From Oxalobacteraceae bacterium UBA6704 (GTDB lineage Bacteria; Pseudomonadota; Gammaproteobacteria; Burkholderiales; Burkholderiaceae_D), in the NCBI GenBank assembly GCA_002454505.1, contig DKJA01000154.1, forward strand, positions 1 through 64,000: DNA of 64,000 nt, given 5' to 3'. The notes beneath the pieces were generated by a model. That model did no database searches. It had not been told where the DNA came from and saw only the letters and a list, made by a program, of their open reading frames with translations. Within the stretch, counting starts at the first letter, position 1. Every line of letters starts with the position of its first letter. The position numbers were made by a program, and so were the translations under genes. This document shows, in pieces, positions 51,804 to 60,355 of the stretch.

Positions 51804-52681
51804 CAGTCCTGCTCGTCGACGGCAGGCGGCAGTTTTTCGACGGTCAGCACGTGGATCTGGCGCGCATCGGCGCGCAGCACTTCGAAGCGCAGGTTGTCGA
51901 TGTCGAACACGTCGCCCTTGTGCGGCATGCGCGCCAGGTGCTTGGCGACGAAGCCGCCGATCGTGTCCACCTCGTCGTCCGGCAGGTCGGTATCGAGTTC
52001 CTCGTTGAACTGGCTGATCTCGGTCAGCGCCTTGACGCGCCAGCGCGGGCCCAGCTGGCCCTCCTTGGTGGAGAGGATATTGTCTTCCTCTTCGTCGAAG
52101 TCGTATTCGTCCTCGATGTCGCCGACGATCTGTTCCAGCACGTCCTCGATGGTGATCAGGCCGGCCACGCCGCTGTATTCGTCGACGACGATCGCCATGT
52201 GATTGTGGTTGGCGCGGAAGTCCCGCAGCAGCACGTTCAGGCGTTTCGATTCGGGGATGAAGATCGCCGGGCGCAGCATGTCGCGCACGTCGAAGGATTC
52301 TTCCGCGTAGTAGCGCAGCAGGTCCTTCGCCAGCAGGATGCCGACGACCTTGTCCCGCTCGCCCTCGATGGCGGGGAAGCGCGAGTGGGCCGTTTCCAGC
52401 ACCAGCGGCATCCATTCCTCGATGGGCTTGGAGATGTCGATGACGTCCATCTGCGACCGGGGCACCATGATGTCGCGCGCGGACAGGTCGGAAACCTGGA
52501 ACACGCCCTCGATCATCGACAGCGCGTCGGCATCGATCAGATTGCGTTCGTGGGCTTCGTGCAGAACTTCGAGGAGCTCGGAACGGTTCTCCGGCTCGGG
52601 GGAAATCAGGGCGGTGAGTCGCTCGAGGAGCGATCGTTGGGGTTTCGCGTCATTCCTGACGCTACTAGAGTGCTCTTGCAT
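51803..52681 (-). CDS. corC: CorC/HlyC-type transporter-associated CBS protein
   Basis: About 292 residues from ATG 52681 (MQEHSSSVRND); ATGs at 52690 and 52699 are close alternatives. A cytoplasmic protein with two CBS domains (ARDIMVPRSQMDVIDI, VVDEYSGVAGLITIEDVLEQ) and a C-terminal CorC_HlyC domain (DEVDTIGGFVAKHLARMPHK). Linked to Mg/Co efflux and envelope stability. In related genomes it follows ybeY directly; here a plus-strand zntB intervenes. Confidence 0.95.
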   Translation of the reverse strand: MQEHSSSVRNDAKPQRSLLERLTALISPEPENRSELLEVLHEAHERNLIDADALSMIEGVFQVSDLSARDIMVPRSQMDVIDISKPIEEWMPLVLETAHSRFPAIEGERDKVVGILLAKDLLRYYAEESFDVRDMLRPAIFIPESKRLNVLLRDFRANHNHMAIVVDEYSGVAGLITIEDVLEQIVGDIEDEYDFDEEEDNILSTKEGQLGPRWRVKALTEISQFNEELDTDLPDDEVDTIGGFVAKHLARMPHKGDVFDIDNLRFEVLRADARQIHVLTVEKLPPAVDEQD

Positions 52682-52851
52682 AGCAGGCATGAATGCCATT
52701 TGTTTCGAAGTGGTACAGGATACACCAAACGGCCGCGCAAGCCCGTTTTTGCCAAAAAAGCAGCCTGGAAAAGATGGGCAGGGTCGCCGGGAAGGCGTGG
52801 TAATCCTGCTGTCACAAACCCTTGCTATGCTGGGGCAGGGGAGGTGTGTCA

Positions 52852-53865
52852 ATGCAGGCGGTGGAATACGGATCGGATCAATGCGGCATGGTGTGCGGCT
52901 ACCTGTTCGGGCGCGGCCCGCAGGCCCTGCCGATCGCGGCGGACGACGCCGCGCAGTGGCTGCGCCAGCGCGCCGCGCACGAGGAAGAATTTCTCTGGCT
53001 GCACTTCAACCTGGCCAACACGGCCAGCGAGAAATGGCTGCGCGAGCACGCCCGGCTGGCCGACGAATTCCACGACTGCCTGCACGAAGGCTCGCGCTCG
53101 ACCCGCATCGAGCAGGCCGACGACACGCTGGTGGCCGTCGTCAACGACGTGCTGCGCGACTTCTCCTTTGAACCGTCGGATATCTCGAGCCTGTATTTAT
53201 CGGTGGAGCGCCAGCTGGTGATCAGCGCGCGCCGCAGTCCGCTGCAGTCGGTCGAGCGGCTGCGCCAGGCGGTGCGGCGGGGCGAGCCGATCGCGTCCAC
53301 CGTGGTGCTGCTGACGCACCTGCTGCGCGACCAGGCCGACGTGCTGACCCGCATCGTGCGCGACGCCACCACCAAGGTGGACCAGACGGAGGACAGCCTG
53401 CTCGCCGGTCAACTGAAAAACAAGCGCTACGACCTGGGCGCGCTGCGCCGCGTGCTGGTGCGGCTGCAGCGGCTGCTGGCGCCGGAACCGTCGGCGATGT
53501 TCCGCCTGCTGCAGCGGCCGCCCGGCTGGGTCAGTCCGCAGGACCGCCAGGAGCTGCGCGAAGCGAGCGAGGAATTCGCGGTGACGCTGAACGACATCGC
53601 ATCGCTGCAGGAGCGCATCAAGCTGCTGCAGGAGGAGATCGCGGCCCTCGTCAACGAGGCCAACAACCGCAGCCTGTACGTGCTGACGATCGTCACCGTG
53701 CTGGCGCTGCCGATCAACATCATCGCCGGCCTGCTGGGCATGAACGTGGGCGGCATCCCGCTGGCGCAGGACGGTGGCGGCTTCTGGATCATCGCCGGCA
53801 TCGTCGCCGCCTTCACCGCCGTCGCCGGCTGGATCGTGGTGCGCAAGCAGCGGGAGCTGGCCTAG
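52852..53865 (+). CDS. zntB: Zinc transporter ZntB (CorA family)
   Basis: 337 residues from ATG 52852 with GGGGAGG upstream. A CorA-fold pentameric transporter for Zn2+. The large cytoplasmic domain is followed by two C-terminal helices with GMNVGGIPLAQDGGGFW; GMNVGG instead of GMNF is the mark of ZntB. The final RKQREL is charged and cytoplasmic. It is divergent from corC (170-nt gap) and convergent with ybeY, placed inside an otherwise minus-strand block. Confidence 0.93.
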   Translation: MQAVEYGSDQCGMVCGYLFGRGPQALPIAADDAAQWLRQRAAHEEEFLWLHFNLANTASEKWLREHARLADEFHDCLHEGSRSTRIEQADDTLVAVVNDVLRDFSFEPSDISSLYLSVERQLVISARRSPLQSVERLRQAVRRGEPIASTVVLLTHLLRDQADVLTRIVRDATTKVDQTEDSLLAGQLKNKRYDLGALRRVLVRLQRLLAPEPSAMFRLLQRPPGWVSPQDRQELREASEEFAVTLNDIASLQERIKLLQEEIAALVNEANNRSLYVLTIVTVLALPINIIAGLLGMNVGGIPLAQDGGGFWIIAGIVAAFTAVAGWIVVRKQRELA

Positions 53866-53880
53866 GCGCTACAGCCGAGT

Positions 53881-53992
53881 TCGTGTCCACCATGGTGTCA
53901 GACACCGACATGGACACGGCCTCGACAATACGGCAAAGCCGAGCTCGTGTCAGTGTCGGTGTCTGACACCAGGGTGGTGAAAGTGGACACGG
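53881..53992. repeat. Long palindromic element, family 2-like, copy G
   Basis: The ends read TTCGTGTCCACCATGGTGTC and GTGGTGAAAGTGGACACGGG, like copies E and F. Inside is a perfect 18-bp inverted repeat, TGGTGTCAGACACCGACA at 53893-53910 against 53954-53971, which the other copies lack. It lies between convergent zntB and ybeY. Confidence 0.88.
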
Positions 53993-54005
53993 GCTGGGCA
54001 GTGAA

Positions 54006-54476
54006 TTACTTCTCGGCGGCGTAAGGATCGGCGTAGCCCAGCGCGACGACGATCTCCGTCTCGATGCCTTCCATCTCGTCGGCTTCCTCGTCGTCCTCGT
54101 GGTCGTAGCCTTGCGCGTGCAGTACGCCGTGGACGATCAGGTGCGCCGTGTGTTCTTCCACCGTTTTCTTCTGTTCGGCCGCTTCGCGCTGCAGCACGTC
54201 GGTGCACAGGATGATATCGGCGCGGGTCGGTTCGTCTTCGGCGATGTCCTCGCCTTCGTTGTAGGCGAACGTCAGCACGTTGGTGGCGTAGTCCTTGCCG
54301 CGGTATTCGCGGTTCAGCGCCTGGCCTTCGGCCGCATCGACGAAGCGGATGGTCAGTTCGGCCGGCGCGAACAGCGCGGCCTTGGCCCACTTGCGGATGG
54401 CGGGGCGGGTGATGGTGTCTTGCAGCGTGGCGTCGGCGTATTGCACCGACAGCGTCAGTTTATTTTTGTCGGACAT
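54006..54476 (-). CDS. ybeY: YbeY endoribonuclease
   Basis: 156 residues from ATG 54476 (MSDKNKLTLSVQYADA). A zinc endoribonuclease for 16S rRNA 3'-end maturation and ribosome quality control. The metal motif HLIVHGVLHAQGYDHEDD has the H-x3-H-x5-H spacing, and TIRFVDAAEGQALNREYRGK and ATNVLTFAYNEGE precede it. It overlaps the end of phoH by 17 nt. Confidence 0.97.
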   Translation of the reverse strand: MSDKNKLTLSVQYADATLQDTITRPAIRKWAKAALFAPAELTIRFVDAAEGQALNREYRGKDYATNVLTFAYNEGEDIAEDEPTRADIILCTDVLQREAAEQKKTVEEHTAHLIVHGVLHAQGYDHEDDEEADEMEGIETEIVVALGYADPYAAEK

Positions 54477-55512
54477 TGCGTTTCCTGGCGGGTTGCAGCA
54501 GCGGGGCGATATCGGTGGTGCTCTGGTGCGCGGCGTCGTAGGCGTCGACGATGCGGCCCACCAGCGGGTGGCGCACCACGTCTTCGCTGGTGAACTGGGC
54601 AAAGGCGATGCCGCGCACGTCGCGCAGCACTTCGACGGCGTCGACCAGGCCGCTCTTCTGGTGCTTGGCCAGGTCGACCTGCGTGACGTCGCCGGTGACG
54701 ACGGCCTTGCTGCCGAAGCCGATCCGCGTCAGGAACATCTTCATCTGCTCGGCGGTGGTGTTCTGCGCCTCGTCGAGGATCACGAAGGCGTGGTTCAGCG
54801 TGCGGCCGCGCATGTAGGCCAGCGGCGCGATCTCGATCACCTGTTTCTCGAACATCTTCTGCGTGCGGTCGAAGCCCAGCAGGTCGTACAGCGCGTCGTA
54901 CAGCGGGCGCAGGTAAGGGTCCACTTTCTGCGCCAGGTCGCCGGGCAGGAAGCCGAGGCGCTCGCCCGCTTCGACGGCGGGGCGGGTCAGGATGATGCGT
55001 TTCACCGCATCGCGCTCCAGCGCATCGACGGCGCAGGCCACCGCCAGGTAGGTCTTGCCGGTGCCGGCCGGGCCGATGCCGAACGTGATGTCGTGTTCGA
55101 GAATGTGGCGCAGGTAGCGGATCTGGTGCGGCGTGCGGCCGCGCAGGTCGCTGCGGCGCGTCTTCAGCACGGGGCTGGCGATTTCCGGTTCGTTGAATGG
55201 CGGCTCTTCGTCGTCGGCGCCGTCGTCGGCCGGCGCGTGGCTGGTGCGCTGCTCGACGAGGCCCAGCTGGATTTCCTCGACGGGCACGGCCTTGTCGGCC
55301 ACGTCGTAGAATTTTTCCAGGATCTGCACGGCGCGCTCGGCGTTCGTGCCGTTGACGATGAACTTCGCGCCGCGCCGGAAGATGGTCACGTCGAGCGCCG
55401 CCGAGATCTGGCGCAGGTTTTCATCGAGGGGACCGCACAGGTTGGCCAGCCGCGTGTTGTCCAGCGGTTCGGGCGTGAAGTAGTGCGGCTGGACGGGGAT
55501 CTTGGTTTTCAA
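54460..55512 (-). CDS. phoH: PhoH-like ATPase (YbeZ)
   Basis: 350 residues from a TTG at 55510-55512 (LKTKIPVQPHYFTPEPLDN) that overlaps the miaB stop as TTGA; no ATG fits. An N-terminal KH-like region (IFRRGAKFIVNGTNAERAVQ) is followed by the PhoH P-loop GIGPAGTGKTYLAVACAVDA, the Walker B FVILDEAQNTTAEQMK and VTGDVTQVDLAKHQKSGLVD. It is a predicted RNA helicase-type ATPase that works with YbeY. It overlaps ybeY by 17 nt, so miaB, phoH and ybeY are coupled. Confidence 0.94.
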   Translation of the reverse strand: MKTKIPVQPHYFTPEPLDNTRLANLCGPLDENLRQISAALDVTIFRRGAKFIVNGTNAERAVQILEKFYDVADKAVPVEEIQLGLVEQRTSHAPADDGADDEEPPFNEPEIASPVLKTRRSDLRGRTPHQIRYLRHILEHDITFGIGPAGTGKTYLAVACAVDALERDAVKRIILTRPAVEAGERLGFLPGDLAQKVDPYLRPLYDALYDLLGFDRTQKMFEKQVIEIAPLAYMRGRTLNHAFVILDEAQNTTAEQMKMFLTRIGFGSKAVVTGDVTQVDLAKHQKSGLVDAVEVLRDVRGIAFAQFTSEDVVRHPLVGRIVDAYDAAHQSTTDIAPLLQPARKRNVRQK

Positions 55513-56885
55513 TGGATTCCGGGAGTAGGAGGAAGCGTGCCGGCGGCAGCATCGGCGAGGAGCCGGCCGCGCAGCGAATAGGAAAGCGATTCGGTGATCA
55601 GGACATCCACCATCGTGCCATGCAGCGCGGCCGGCGTGGCGCCACCGTCGAACAGCACGGTGCGCGTATTGCTGGCGCGGCCCGTCAGTTCGCTGCCGCC
55701 GTGCTTCGACGGCCCTTCGACCAGCACGCGCATCGTCTGCCCCACCATCGCCGCGCTGTGCCGCTTGGTGTTCGCATCGATCAGCGCCTGCAGCCGCTGC
55801 AGCCGCGCCAGTTTGACGTCGTGCGGCGTGTCGTCGGCCAGGCTGGCGGCCGGCGTGCCTGGGCGCTTGCTGAAGATGAAGCTGAACGAGTTGTCGAAGT
55901 CGACGTCCTGCACGAACTTCATCATCGCCTCGAAGTCGGCATCCGTCTCGCCGGGGAAGCCGACGATGAAGTCCGATGCGATCGTGACGTCCGGCCGCAC
56001 CGCGCGCACCTTGCGGATGATCGACTTGTATTCCAGCGCCGTGTAGCCCCGCTTCATGCCGCCGAGGATGCGGTCGGCGCCATGCTGCGCCGGCAGGTAC
56101 AGCTGGTCGGCCAGTTGCGGGATGCGCGCGTAGCAGTCCACCAGGCGCTGGGTGAATTCCTTCGGATGGCTGGTGACGAAGCGGATCCGCTCGATGCCGG
56201 GGATCGCCGCCACGTACTCGATCAGCAGCGCGAAGTCGGCCGGCTGGCCATCCGCCATCGCGCCGCGGAACGCATTGACGTTCTGCCCGAGCAGCATCAC
56301 CTCCTTGACGCCCTGGGCAGCGAGGCCCGCCACTTCGGTCAGCACGTCGTCGAAGCGGCGCGACACTTCCTCGCCGCGCGTGTACGGCACCACGCAATAG
56401 CTGCAGTACTTGCTGCAGCCTTCCATGATCGACACGTAGGCGAACGGGCCGTCGACGCGGGCCGGCGGCAGGTGGTCGAATTTCTCGATCTCGGGGAAGG
56501 CGATGTCCACCTGCGGCTTGCCGGTGTCGCGGCGCAGTTCGATCATCTTCGGCAGCCGGTGCAGCGTCTGCGGGCCGAACACGATGTCGACCTGCGGCGC
56601 GCGCTTGACGATGGCATCGCCTTCCTGCGACGCCACGCAGCCGCCCACGCCGATCACCAGGGCGGGATTCTTTTCCTTCAGCTTGCGGAACACGCCCAGG
56701 TCGGAAAACACCTTTTCCTGCGCCTTTTCACGCACGGAGCAGGTGTTCAGGAGGATCACGTCGGCGTCTTCCGGCGTATCGGTGCGCACCAGGCCGTCGG
56801 TGACGCCCAGCAGGTCGGCCATCTTGTCCGAGTCGTACTCGTTCATCTGGCAACCGAAGGTCTTGATAAATACTTTTTTCTGCAT
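55509..56885 (-). CDS. miaB: tRNA-2-methylthio-N6-isopentenyladenosine synthase
   Basis: 458 residues. A radical-SAM methylthiotransferase modifying A37 of tRNAs that read UNN codons. The N-terminal UPF0004 cysteines are in KTFGCQMNEYDSDKMADLLG, LLNTCSVREKAQEK and GVGGCVASQEGDA; the radical-SAM cluster motif is EGCSKYCSYCVVPYTRGEEV; a TRAM domain closes the protein. It heads miaB-phoH-ybeY on the minus strand and is divergent from the HTH gene at 57349. Confidence 0.98.
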   Translation of the reverse strand: MQKKVFIKTFGCQMNEYDSDKMADLLGVTDGLVRTDTPEDADVILLNTCSVREKAQEKVFSDLGVFRKLKEKNPALVIGVGGCVASQEGDAIVKRAPQVDIVFGPQTLHRLPKMIELRRDTGKPQVDIAFPEIEKFDHLPPARVDGPFAYVSIMEGCSKYCSYCVVPYTRGEEVSRRFDDVLTEVAGLAAQGVKEVMLLGQNVNAFRGAMADGQPADFALLIEYVAAIPGIERIRFVTSHPKEFTQRLVDCYARIPQLADQLYLPAQHGADRILGGMKRGYTALEYKSIIRKVRAVRPDVTIASDFIVGFPGETDADFEAMMKFVQDVDFDNSFSFIFSKRPGTPAASLADDTPHDVKLARLQRLQALIDANTKRHSAAMVGQTMRVLVEGPSKHGGSELTGRASNTRTVLFDGGATPAALHGTMVDVLITESLSYSLRGRLLADAAAGTLPPTPGIH

Positions 56886-57348
56886 GGCCGGCAGTTTACC
56901 TGAATTCGCCCGTTACGGCGGTTGCCGGAAAGGGCACTGAATCTGCGGAAAATTTCCAGAAATCACAGCCCGTGCGGATTTGCCGCTCAGCAGTATTGAA
57001 TTGATAACAGTGTGGAGGTAGACTGAGGCTGCTTTAACAATTTCCTGAGGGTTCTTGCGTGCGCCACGCCAAGCTTGCGTGTGTTGAAATAGCATTGTTG
57101 TCAAGTTTTTCAGCGAATGATTGATATTGATTAAATGTTCGCATGGCATCGCTAGGCTGGACCGGCCTTGTTTGGGCATAGAATTTTGCTGTATGTGCAA
57201 GTTGTAATGGCAGGATTCGTCCCCGGAGGCCGCCAGCCGATGCGCCAACCGTTTTTGGCGTACGCGTTCCGGACCTGGTTTGGAAAATTCATTTCCCCTT
57301 AAGTTTGGAGCAGCATCTTCTAATCAACTATATAGACGAGGATCAATC
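56886..57348. other. A/T-richer intergenic region upstream of miaB and the HTH gene
   Basis: A 463-nt gap, clearly lower in GC than its surroundings. It must hold the miaB promoter (minus) and the promoter of the HTH gene (plus). Possible -35-like TTGTCA at 57098-57103 and A/T-rich runs (TTGATATTGATTAAATG at 57121-57137) suit H-NS-type control. I see no convincing coding sequence or riboswitch. Confidence 0.5.
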
Positions 57349-57693
57349 ATGGCACACCACGCACTGGCTTCCCAAGAGAGCTACAACCCGAATCACCTGC
57401 TGGACATTCTGCTGGGCAAGATGCAACTGAAGAACGATGCGGCCCTGTCGCGTCTGCTGGAAGTGGCCCCGCCCGTCATCAGCAAGATTCGTCACCACCG
57501 CCTGCCGGTCGGTGCCTCGCTGCTGATCCGCATGCACGAAGTGACCGGCATGAGCATCCGCGACCTGCGCGACCTGATGGGCGACCGCCGCACCAAATAC
57601 CGCCTGTCCGACGCGCAAGGCCGCCCGAAACCAGAGGACAAGGCAGCGCAGCAGGCCGCGCAAAAGCCGGAAGGCGGCAATTACGCGCACTGA
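57349..57693 (+). CDS. Small XRE-like helix-turn-helix protein
   Basis: 114 residues from ATG 57349 with GACGAGGA upstream. A single helix-turn-helix region, KNDAALSRLLEVAPPVISKI with RHHRLPVGASLLIRMHEVTG, resembles Cro/CI-type DNA-binding folds. The C-terminus is charged and disordered (RPKPEDKAAQQAAQKPEGGN). I do not recognise a named family, though similar short proteins occur in Oxalobacteraceae. The long A/T-rich leader suggests it is itself regulated. No toxin, phage or plasmid gene is nearby. Confidence 0.75.
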   Translation: MAHHALASQESYNPNHLLDILLGKMQLKNDAALSRLLEVAPPVISKIRHHRLPVGASLLIRMHEVTGMSIRDLRDLMGDRRTKYRLSDAQGRPKPEDKAAQQAAQKPEGGNYAH

Positions 57694-57931
57694 CCCATGG
57701 CCGGGATCGCCCGGCCCGCCGGTTCTTCAGGGCAGCATCACCGGCACCGCGATTGACGTGTCGATCCGGTTCAGCTTTCTCCGCTGCCCGCTTTCCCTTC
57801 CGCTGTTCGTCTTCTCCCTCTTTCGCTTTCCGCCATGACTTCCAGCGCGCAGCTTTCGGCGCCGGACGGCCGCTGTTTTCTTGCTAATAGGCATTGATTC
57901 GCTTACATTGGAAACTCATCGGGGAGGAGCA

Positions 57932-59479
57932 ATGTTTGGAATCCAGGGCCGGCTGACGTGCCTGTTCGTGGTCATCGTTACCGTCGTGCTGGGCATTTCG
58001 GGCAGCTACGCGCAGTACAACCTGGCCCACGAGCTGGAAATCAACAACCAGCGCTTGCGCGACGGCGTGCTGACGCGGCTGCAGACCAGCCTGCCGTCGG
58101 CGCTGTGGGACCTGGACAAGGTCAAGGTGGACAATATCGTCGCCGCCGAAATGCTGCCGCCGGAGCTGCTGGCGATCCGCGTCTACGACACGTCCATCGG
58201 CCTGTTCACCGGCAAGGGCCGGGGCGCCGACGGCAGGGTGGCCGACATCGGCGCCGATGCCGACGTGGGCGGCTCGCCCGTCGTCGCCGACCTGGCCTTC
58301 CGCGATGCCGACCAGTCGGGCCGGCCCGTCATCGTCGGGCGCGTCGTCGTCAACTTCAGCCGCGAGGCGATCGAAGCGCGGCTCGCCGGTGAGATCCGCC
58401 GCAAGGTCAGCGAAGTGCTGCTGCTGGACCTGATCCTCGTCGTGGCGCTGGCGCTGTCGCTGCGCATCGTGTTCGACCCGCTGCGCAAGCTGCGCGACGG
58501 CCTGTTCGAACTGGCCACGCGCGACAGCGACGACGTGGTGGAGCTGCCGGAAAAACGCCGCGACGAACTGGGCGACGTGATCCGCGGCTTCAACGCGATC
58601 CAGCGGCGCGTGAAGGCGATCATCTGGCGCACGCGCGAAGCGGAGGACGAGGCGCGCGGCGCGGCCCAGGACACGGCGCAGGCGATGGACGACCTGCGCC
58701 AGGCCCAGGAATCGCTGCTGCAGGCCGAGCGCCTGGCATCGCTGGGCGGGCTGGTGGCCGGCGTGGCGCACGAGATCAATACGCCGGTGGGCATCGCGCT
58801 GACCAGCGCGTCGGTGTTGAAGGAGGCGACCGACGCCATCCATGCCGCCGTGATGGCCGGCGCGGTGAAGAAATCCGAGATCCTGACCTATATCGACACG
58901 GCCGGCGAAAGCGCGCGGCTGATCATGAACAATGCCTACCGCGCCGCGCACCTGATCCACAGCTTCAAGCAGATCGCGGTGGACCAGGTCAGCGAGGCGC
59001 GCCGCCGCTTCGAGCTGGACGAATACATCGGCGAGGTCGTCTCCAGCCTGCAGCCGAAGCTGAAGAAAACGCCCATCGCGGTGGTCATCGACTGCCCGGC
59101 CGGCATCGTGCTGGACAGCTATCCCGGCGCGCTGGCGCAGGTGCTGACCAACCTGACGCTGAACTGCGTCGACCATGCCTTCGCACCGGATCAGCCGGGC
59201 GAGATCGCGATCCGCGTGCGGCCCGACGGCGACTGGGTCGAAGTGACCGTCGCCGACAACGGCCGCGGCATCCCCGCCCACCTGATCGACAAGGTGTTCG
59301 ACCCGTTCGTGACGACGCGCCGCGGCCAGGGCGGCACGGGGCTGGGGCTGAACATCGTCTACAACCTGATCGCCAAGCAGTTCGCCGGCACGATCACGGT
59401 GACCAGCACGGAGGGGCTGGGCGCGGCATTCGTGTTCCGCATGCCGCGCGTGACGCCGGGCGACGCCGCGCCGGAGTGA
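57932..59479 (+). CDS. Sensor histidine kinase
   Basis: 515 residues from ATG 57932 with a strong GGGGAGGAG site. Membrane helices at about 4-27 and 166-186 flank a periplasmic sensor domain (LQTSLPSALWDLDKVKVDNI). A HAMP-like linker and coiled coil lead to the phospho-accepting His in GGLVAGVAHEINTPVGIALT (about residue 284), N box NLTLNCVDHAFAP, G1 VADNGRGIPAHLIDKVFDPF and G2 GQGGTGLGLNIVYNL. No response regulator gene is adjacent, so it is an orphan kinase in this window. A TTGCTA/TACATT pair at 57881-57909 may be its promoter. Confidence 0.92.
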   Translation: MFGIQGRLTCLFVVIVTVVLGISGSYAQYNLAHELEINNQRLRDGVLTRLQTSLPSALWDLDKVKVDNIVAAEMLPPELLAIRVYDTSIGLFTGKGRGADGRVADIGADADVGGSPVVADLAFRDADQSGRPVIVGRVVVNFSREAIEARLAGEIRRKVSEVLLLDLILVVALALSLRIVFDPLRKLRDGLFELATRDSDDVVELPEKRRDELGDVIRGFNAIQRRVKAIIWRTREAEDEARGAAQDTAQAMDDLRQAQESLLQAERLASLGGLVAGVAHEINTPVGIALTSASVLKEATDAIHAAVMAGAVKKSEILTYIDTAGESARLIMNNAYRAAHLIHSFKQIAVDQVSEARRRFELDEYIGEVVSSLQPKLKKTPIAVVIDCPAGIVLDSYPGALAQVLTNLTLNCVDHAFAPDQPGEIAIRVRPDGDWVEVTVADNGRGIPAHLIDKVFDPFVTTRRGQGGTGLGLNIVYNLIAKQFAGTITVTSTEGLGAAFVFRMPRVTPGDAAPE

Positions 59480-59548
59480 ACTGCAAGCCGGGCGCCCGCT
59501 TTGCTGCGGCTGACGCATACTGCGGAAAAGAGATACAGGGAGAACACG

Positions 59549-60097
59549 ATGGGCACACAACGGCAGATTGCCCTGCTCAGGGGCATCAACGTCGGCCGTG
59601 CCAAGCGCATCGCGATGGCGGACCTGCGCAAGGTACTGGGCGACCTGGGCTTTTCCGGCGTGCGCACGCTGCTCAACAGCGGCAACGCCGTCTTCGACTG
59701 CGCTGCGCGCGATGCGGCATTGTCCGCCACCCGCATCGAGGAGGCGCTGGTGCTCAAGCTGGGCGTCGGCTCGCGCGTGACGGTGCTCGACGCACCGCAG
59801 CTGGACGACGTGGTGGCCGACAACGCGCTGCACGACGTGGCCGTCGATCCCTCCCGGCTGATGGTGGCCGTGTTCAGCAACCCGGCCGACCGCAGCAAGG
59901 TCGAAGCGCTGGCGCACCAGCAGTGGCATCCGGAAGCGTTCGCGCTGGGCCGCTGGGCCGCCTACATCTGGTGCGTGGACGGCGTGCTGGCCAGCCGCGC
60001 CGCTGCCGCGATGGGCAACCTGCTGGGCGACGGCGTCACCACCCGCAACTGGAGCACGATCACCAAGCTGCACGCGCTGGCCGCCGCGCCGGACTGA
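59549..60097 (+). CDS. DUF1697 family protein
   Basis: 182 residues from ATG 59549 with AGGGAGA upstream. The family signature is at the start, QIALLRGINVGRAKRIAMAD and LGFSGVRTLLNSGNAVFD, with MGNLLGDGVTTRNWSTITKL near the C-terminus. DUF1697 proteins are small cytosolic proteins of unknown function found in many bacteria. It is followed after 9 nt by a tiny membrane-protein gene, probably co-transcribed. Confidence 0.88.
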   Translation: MGTQRQIALLRGINVGRAKRIAMADLRKVLGDLGFSGVRTLLNSGNAVFDCAARDAALSATRIEEALVLKLGVGSRVTVLDAPQLDDVVADNALHDVAVDPSRLMVAVFSNPADRSKVEALAHQQWHPEAFALGRWAAYIWCVDGVLASRAAAAMGNLLGDGVTTRNWSTITKLHALAAAPD

Positions 60098-60106
60098 GGA
60101 GGGCGC

Positions 60107-60277
60107 ATGAACCGGGACCTGTGGAAAGGCGTGCTCATCGTGCTGGCGCTGCTGGTCGCCCTGGCCGCCGGCGCCATCCTGCTGGCCGACAACGGCTGGC
60201 GCAAGACCTCCTGCGTCGGCCGCGCGCTGGTCAGTGGCGTCGCGCTGCACAATGTGCTGGCTGTTTGCGGGGTGTAG
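60107..60277 (+). CDS. 56-residue single-pass membrane protein
   Basis: ATG 60107 is preceded by GAGGAGGGC, a very good ribosome binding site, 9 nt after the DUF1697 stop. The product starts MNRDLWKGVLIVLALLVALA, has one membrane helix (about residues 7-27), then a short positively charged stretch with cysteines (WRKTSCVGRALVSG, AVCGV). No family is recognised. The strong site and close spacing argue that it is a real gene. Confidence 0.6.
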   Translation: MNRDLWKGVLIVLALLVALAAGAILLADNGWRKTSCVGRALVSGVALHNVLAVCGV

Positions 60278-60355
60278 CGGCACGAACTGGGCCGTTGGCC
60301 GGCCCGGCCGCGCTATCGGTTAGACTAGGACTCCGACAGTTCCTATCGACGCCTC

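Noticed and set aside
56913..57248. Minus-strand open frame of 111 codons upstream of miaB
   Set aside because: Its codon use is unlike the genome, it has no ribosome binding site or family motif, and it lies in the A/T-rich control region.
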